Origin: Parvularculaceae bacterium UBA4496
Lineage (GTDB): Bacteria; Pseudomonadota; Alphaproteobacteria; Caulobacterales; Parvularculaceae
Length of the DNA stretch: 9,287 nt
NCBI GenBank assembly: GCA_002388885.1
Contig: DGNI01000165.1
Span: forward strand, 1,543-10,829
Reading direction: 5' to 3'
The notes under the pieces were generated by a model, which saw only the letters and a program-made list of their open reading frames with translations, was not told the DNA's origin and made no database searches. The position numbers and the translations under genes were made by a program. Within the stretch, counting starts at the first letter, position 1. Every line of letters starts with the position of its first letter. Positions 5,998 through 9,287 of the stretch are shown in pieces.

Positions 5998-8103
5998 CTA
6001 TAGCTGCCCTTTAATCGAAAATCGCGCGTTTACGGGCGCGCCTACGCTCACTTGGTGCGTGCTGTGTGCGTTCGGGAAATAAAGCTCATCGGTCAGGTTC
6101 TCGAGATTGACCTGAAGACGCAGCTTGTCAGACACGTCATAATAAGCCGCCGCATCAAGCCGGATATAGCTCGGCAGGACAGCAGTGTTTGCGTTATCAA
6201 TGAAGCTTTCGTCCTGATAGGTGAGCCCAAGACCCAGACCGAACTTATCCGTCGCCTGGAAGTTGTTCCAGATTGAGAACATATGTTCAGGCAGCTCGAT
6301 CGGGCGAAGGCCAGTCGGACCCATTCGGTTGACCTGCTCGCCGTCAAGGTAGCTATAGCCGGCGGAGACAAACCAGCGTTCGGTGATTTCACCTTGCAAC
6401 TGAGCCTCAAATCCCTGAATTTTCGAGTCGATAATATCCAGCGTGGAGGGATCGTTGTCGGCCACCTGCGGTGAGCTTTGCTCAATCTCGAAAATGGCGG
6501 TTGTCAGGCTCAGGACGGGGTTGATGTCCCATTTTACACCCGCCTCAAGGTTAGAATATGTGTCGGGATCGAGCGCGTTGTTATCGCCGTTGATGTTCGC
6601 GAATTGCTCGCCGCTACGCGGCAGGAAGGATTCGCTATAGCTCCCGTAAATCGAGACGTTCTCCTGCGGCTTGAGGATTACGCCGAAACGCGGAGAGACT
6701 TCTTCATCCTTCCGGGTGCGCGTTTCGACTGCGGGAACATTGAAGACTTCAATATCAAAACTGTCGAACCGGACGCCGACAACGACATCCAGCCAATCAG
6801 TAATTTCGATCTGGTCTTGGATATAGGCTGAAAAGACGTCGATGCTCACGCGCGTGTCGTCATTTAGGTCAATCGTGAAGTCGTTTGTTGTCGGCATGCC
6901 ACCCGCATTGACGCCAACGCCGCCGCGCAACTCGAGCGGGCGCATGATGAAGAAGGTTTCATTATCGTCCATCGTCGTATTCCAGAACGAATTGAAACGA
7001 TCCTGATCCGATGACGTATTGATGTATTCGCCGCCAAAAATCACAGTGTGGCCGAAGCCGCCTGTTGCGAATTCTCCAACGAGATTTCCTGACAGGATCA
7101 GGTTCTGGCGATCTGTCGTATCGATATAGCCGTCAAGCGTGACGACATCGGGCGTCGTCGCCTGATCGTAGCCTGATACATAGAAATTCTGGTACTGTTT
7201 GTCGTAATCGCCATAAAAAGCGCTGAGATTGCCCTTAAGGCTCTCGGAAAAGGTGTGCTGAATTGACGCCCGAAGCAGGTGGGCCTCAAGCTCATGAAAA
7301 TTAACCTCCGGGTCGCCGAAGACAATATCCTTGAACGCTTCAACCGGGCGCCCGTCCGAGCCGGTTGGAATGCCGCGATCAACGAAACGGTCGTGGTTGA
7401 TATACTCATAGGATAGATCAAGCGTCGTCGCCGGGCCCAGGTTGAATTTGGCGGTCGGATTAACGCCGAACCGGTCGCCGTCATAGAAATCCCGGTGATT
7501 GTTCAGCCTTTCATACATCGCATTGATGCGGAACGCGGCATTGTCGCTCGCGGAGTAATTGGCGTCGATCTGAAAACCGAACTCGCCGAACGTATCAACG
7601 CCCGCCTGAAACCCGGTGAAAGTCTCCCCGATCACGCCCTTCTTTGTAACGCGGTTCAGGATGCCGCCGGTGCCGCCGCGCCCGAACAGGAGCGCATTTG
7701 GACCGCGAAGAATTTCCACCTGCTCAAGATTATAAAGCGGGCGGTAATATTGAACGTCGTCGCGAACGCCATCGATATAAAAGTCCGCGGTGGAGCGCAC
7801 GCCGCGAAACACAATTGAGTCACGATGGCCTTCGCCCTGGGACGTGTTCACCCCCGGCGTGTAGTTGACCAATTCACCGACGCTGGTGAACCCGCGCAGC
7901 GCGATCTCGTCAGCCGTGATAATCGACAGGCTTTGTGGCACATCGATGATAGGCGTTGGCGCTTTGAGAGCGTTGACCTGGTCCGTATAAAGGACTTTTC
8001 CAACCACCACGATTTCGTCTGCGACCTCGGAGGCGAAAGCACCGCCCGACCAAAAGCCGGCTGCAATGAAGGTGGTGAGCGCGAGCGCTGTTTTTCGTCT
8101 CAT
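5998..8103 (-). CDS. TonB-dependent siderophore receptor, outer membrane
   Basis: A 701-residue outer-membrane beta-barrel that would import a ferric siderophore, energised by TonB-ExbB-ExbD (not in this window). A signal peptide is clear: basic MRRK, a hydrophobic core, and a cut after AFA (22-24). A TonB-box-like DEIVVVG (29-35) follows. The plug domain (about 50-160) has the family stretches VPQSLSIITADEI (55-67) and VEILRGPNALLFGRGGTGGI (129-148). The rest is alternating beta strands and ends in RFSIKGQL. Fit is best with the siderophore (TIGR01783-like, catecholate/hydroxamate) receptors; the exact ligand cannot be told. The last residue is Leu where most such barrels end in Phe. The start at 8103 has GAGGGG 8 nt upstream. 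Two Fur-type boxes at 8152-8166 and 8189-8203 predict repression by iron. No siderophore synthesis gene is adjacent. Confidence 0.94.
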   Translation of the reverse strand: MRRKTALALTTFIAAGFWSGGAFASEVADEIVVVGKVLYTDQVNALKAPTPIIDVPQSLSIITADEIALRGFTSVGELVNYTPGVNTSQGEGHRDSIVFRGVRSTADFYIDGVRDDVQYYRPLYNLEQVEILRGPNALLFGRGGTGGILNRVTKKGVIGETFTGFQAGVDTFGEFGFQIDANYSASDNAAFRINAMYERLNNHRDFYDGDRFGVNPTAKFNLGPATTLDLSYEYINHDRFVDRGIPTGSDGRPVEAFKDIVFGDPEVNFHELEAHLLRASIQHTFSESLKGNLSAFYGDYDKQYQNFYVSGYDQATTPDVVTLDGYIDTTDRQNLILSGNLVGEFATGGFGHTVIFGGEYINTSSDQDRFNSFWNTTMDDNETFFIMRPLELRGGVGVNAGGMPTTNDFTIDLNDDTRVSIDVFSAYIQDQIEITDWLDVVVGVRFDSFDIEVFNVPAVETRTRKDEEVSPRFGVILKPQENVSIYGSYSESFLPRSGEQFANINGDNNALDPDTYSNLEAGVKWDINPVLSLTTAIFEIEQSSPQVADNDPSTLDIIDSKIQGFEAQLQGEITERWFVSAGYSYLDGEQVNRMGPTGLRPIELPEHMFSIWNNFQATDKFGLGLGLTYQDESFIDNANTAVLPSYIRLDAAAYYDVSDKLRLQVNLENLTDELYFPNAHSTHQVSVGAPVNARFSIKGQL

Positions 8104-8151
8104 AATCTATACCCCTCGGATACTGGTTATTGCGGCGCTATCGGCGCCTAT

Positions 8152-8166
8152 TGAGAATGATTATCA
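8152..8166. promoter_or_regulatory. Fur-type iron box, gene-proximal
   Basis: TGAGAATGATTATCA matches the 7-1-7 Fur core TGATAATNATTATCA with one mismatch. It also fits the rhizobial iron-responsive TGA-N9-TCA pattern, so Fur/Mur or a RirA-type regulator is possible. On the minus strand it contains GATAAT, a -10-like hexamer, about 50 bp from the receptor start, so binding there would block the promoter. Confidence 0.85.
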
Positions 8167-8188
8167 GTTACCGGTTGGCTATCGACTA

Positions 8189-8203
8189 TGAGAATGATTG
8201 TCA
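8189..8203. promoter_or_regulatory. Fur-type iron box, gene-distal
   Basis: TGAGAATGATTGTCA is a second copy of the box, 37 bp from the first and in the same orientation. The repeat holds over 20 bp (8152-8171 and 8189-8208) with two differences. On the minus strand the hexamer TTGACA (8204-8199), a perfect -35, overlaps its edge, though no good -10 follows at 17 bp. It may also act on the divergent plus-strand genes. Confidence 0.8.
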
Positions 8204-8306
8204 ATTACATTTAGGGAGGGTTTGAAAATGACGCATGGCGGGGCGGTCATGACAGGATTGGCGGGCCCCACTATGAGGAACGGAAAACCTTCATCGGAGA
8301 CGTGGA

Positions 8307-8597
8307 ATGGTCAGCAAACTGGATGCAAAGGCCCGCGCAGACTTCTTCGCCCGCCATTCCGGCTGGACGCCGGTTGAGGGCAGGGACGCGATCGTCAGGA
8401 CCTTCAAATTCGCTGATTTTAATGAGGCATGGGGCTTTATGTGCCGGGTAGCGCTCGCCGCCGAGAACGCGGATCACCACCCGGAGTGGACGAATGTCTA
8501 TAATAAGGTGGAAATCACGCTCACTACCCATGACGCCGGCGGGCTGACGGAGCGGGACGTCGCCCTCGCCGGGAAAATCGAAGAAGCCGCCAAATAA
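8307..8597 (+). CDS. phhB: Pterin-4a-carbinolamine dehydratase
   Basis: Dehydrates 4a-hydroxytetrahydropterin to quinonoid dihydropterin, recycling the cofactor of aromatic amino acid hydroxylases. The protein is 96 residues, full length for the PCD/DCoH family. The family signature is complete with correct spacing: E53, H57-H58-P59, Y65, H75 and D84, inside ENADHHPEW and [18 protein letters not shown]. The start at 8307 is the only ATG after the in-frame stop at 8274, with GGAGA 6 nt upstream. No phenylalanine hydroxylase gene is visible nearby. Many bacteria keep this gene without phhA, where it may serve other pterins such as molybdopterin-related ones; this is inference. It is divergent from the siderophore receptor, and chvI follows after 115 bp. 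Confidence 0.95.
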   Translation: MVSKLDAKARADFFARHSGWTPVEGRDAIVRTFKFADFNEAWGFMCRVALAAENADHHPEWTNVYNKVEITLTTHDAGGLTERDVALAGKIEEAAK

Positions 8598-8712
8598 AGG
8601 TAGGGTGAGAACAGGAAAGTTTCCGGGAACACAAAAACGCCACGGGCTCGCCTTCTATACGCCCGGGCCAACCCATAGTAAGAAATTGATATCACAAGAG
8701 GATTAGATAACT

Positions 8713-9287
8713 ATGGCGACAATCGCGCTTGTCGATGACGACGAAAACATCCTGACTTCCGTATCAATCGCGCTCGAGTCGGAAGGCCACACGGTCAAGA
8801 CGTTCGAGGACGGCGCTGCTGCGCTTGAATTCATCTCGGCGACGCCGCCGGACATGGTGGTTTCGGACATCAAGATGCCGACCATGGACGGCATGGAGCT
8901 GTTGCGTCGCATCCGCCAGAACTCGGCCCTGCCGTTGATTTTCCTGACATCGAAAGACGAGGAAATCGACGAAGTACTCGGCCTCACAATGGGCGCGGAC
9001 GATTACGTCAAGAAACCATTCTCGCAGCGGCTTTTACTGGAACGCGTCAAAGCGGTGCTGCGGCGCGGTCAGGCTGGCGATACGCCGACGGCGGAAGAAG
9101 AAAAGAAAATCATGCGCCGGGGCAATCTGACGCTCGACCCGATGCGTCATGCCTGCATGTGGAAGGAACAGCCGGTTATTCTGACGGTGACGGAATTCCT
9201 GATCCTTGAATCGCTCGCCCAGCGGCCGGGGTTCGTCAAAAGCCGGGATGCGCTGATGGATGCGGCCTATGATGATCAGGTCTATGT
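8713..9287 (+). CDS. chvI: ChvI-type response regulator, 3' end outside window
   Basis: An OmpR/PhoB-class DNA-binding response regulator, with 191 residues in the window before the edge. Receiver domain (1-~118): acidic pocket D9-D10, phospho-acceptor D52 (VVSDIKMP), T79 and K101 (KKPF). The winged-helix DNA-binding domain begins near residue 135 and continues past the edge. The opening [20 protein letters not shown] and [20 protein letters not shown] are close to ChvI of Rhizobiales and other alphaproteobacteria, partner of the kinase ChvG/ExoS, which controls the envelope and acid stress response. ATG at 8713 has AAGAGGA with a 10-nt gap, slightly long. The kinase gene is expected to follow outside the window. 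Confidence 0.9.
   Translation, partial: MATIALVDDDENILTSVSIALESEGHTVKTFEDGAAALEFISATPPDMVVSDIKMPTMDGMELLRRIRQNSALPLIFLTSKDEEIDEVLGLTMGADDYVKKPFSQRLLLERVKAVLRRGQAGDTPTAEEEKKIMRRGNLTLDPMRHACMWKEQPVILTVTEFLILESLAQRPGFVKSRDALMDAAYDDQVY

Noticed and set aside
8614..8630. Small palindrome GGAAAGTTTCC and adjoining GTTTCCGGGAAC before chvI
   Set aside because: Short, no T-run, and no match to a known operator; could be chance.
8643..8668. CGGGC/GCCCG hairpin between phhB and chvI as a terminator
   Set aside because: A 5-bp stem with a 13-nt loop and no following T-run.

Overview
The window comes from an alphaproteobacterium and looks chromosomal, with ordinary housekeeping genes and no mobile elements, tRNAs, rRNAs or CRISPR arrays. 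The evidence is the ChvI-type response regulator, the DUF3971/AsmA-like gene next to tyrS and anmK, and the moderately high GC with even codon use. A CtrA-like octamer and GANTC sites fit the Caulobacterales/Parvularculales side of the class, but this placement is an inference and not a certain call.

Layout, left to right. (1) 1-2394 (+): the C-terminal ~797 residues of a DUF3971/AsmA-like (YhdP-type) envelope protein, cut off at the left edge. (2) 2397-3650 (-): tyrS, convergent with the first gene and only 2 bp from its stop. (3) 3715-4467 (-): a creatininase-family metal amidohydrolase, probably co-transcribed with tyrS. (4) 4569-5702 (+): anmK, for peptidoglycan recycling, divergent from the amidohydrolase across a 101-bp gap with possible overlapping promoters. 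(5) 5703-5997: an intergenic stretch that seems to hold its own small transcription unit: candidate promoter, a Shine-Dalgarno (SD) sequence fully complementary to 14 nt of the 16S rRNA tail, a 25-codon ORF and a strong terminator. (6) 5998-8103 (-): a TonB-dependent siderophore receptor with two Fur-type boxes upstream. (7) 8307-8597 (+): phhB, pterin-4a-carbinolamine dehydratase. (8) 8713-9287 (+): chvI, cut off at the right edge.

Themes: the left half is envelope and cell-wall maintenance (AsmA-like protein, AnmK) around the essential tyrS. The middle-right part is iron uptake under probable Fur/iron control. The right end starts the envelope-stress two-component module (ChvI; the partner kinase would be expected beyond the edge). 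I see no obvious new multi-gene system. The most unusual element is the small unit at about 5747-5990, which looks like a short, very efficiently initiated mRNA (or a dual-function sRNA) for an unrecognised 25-residue basic amphipathic peptide.
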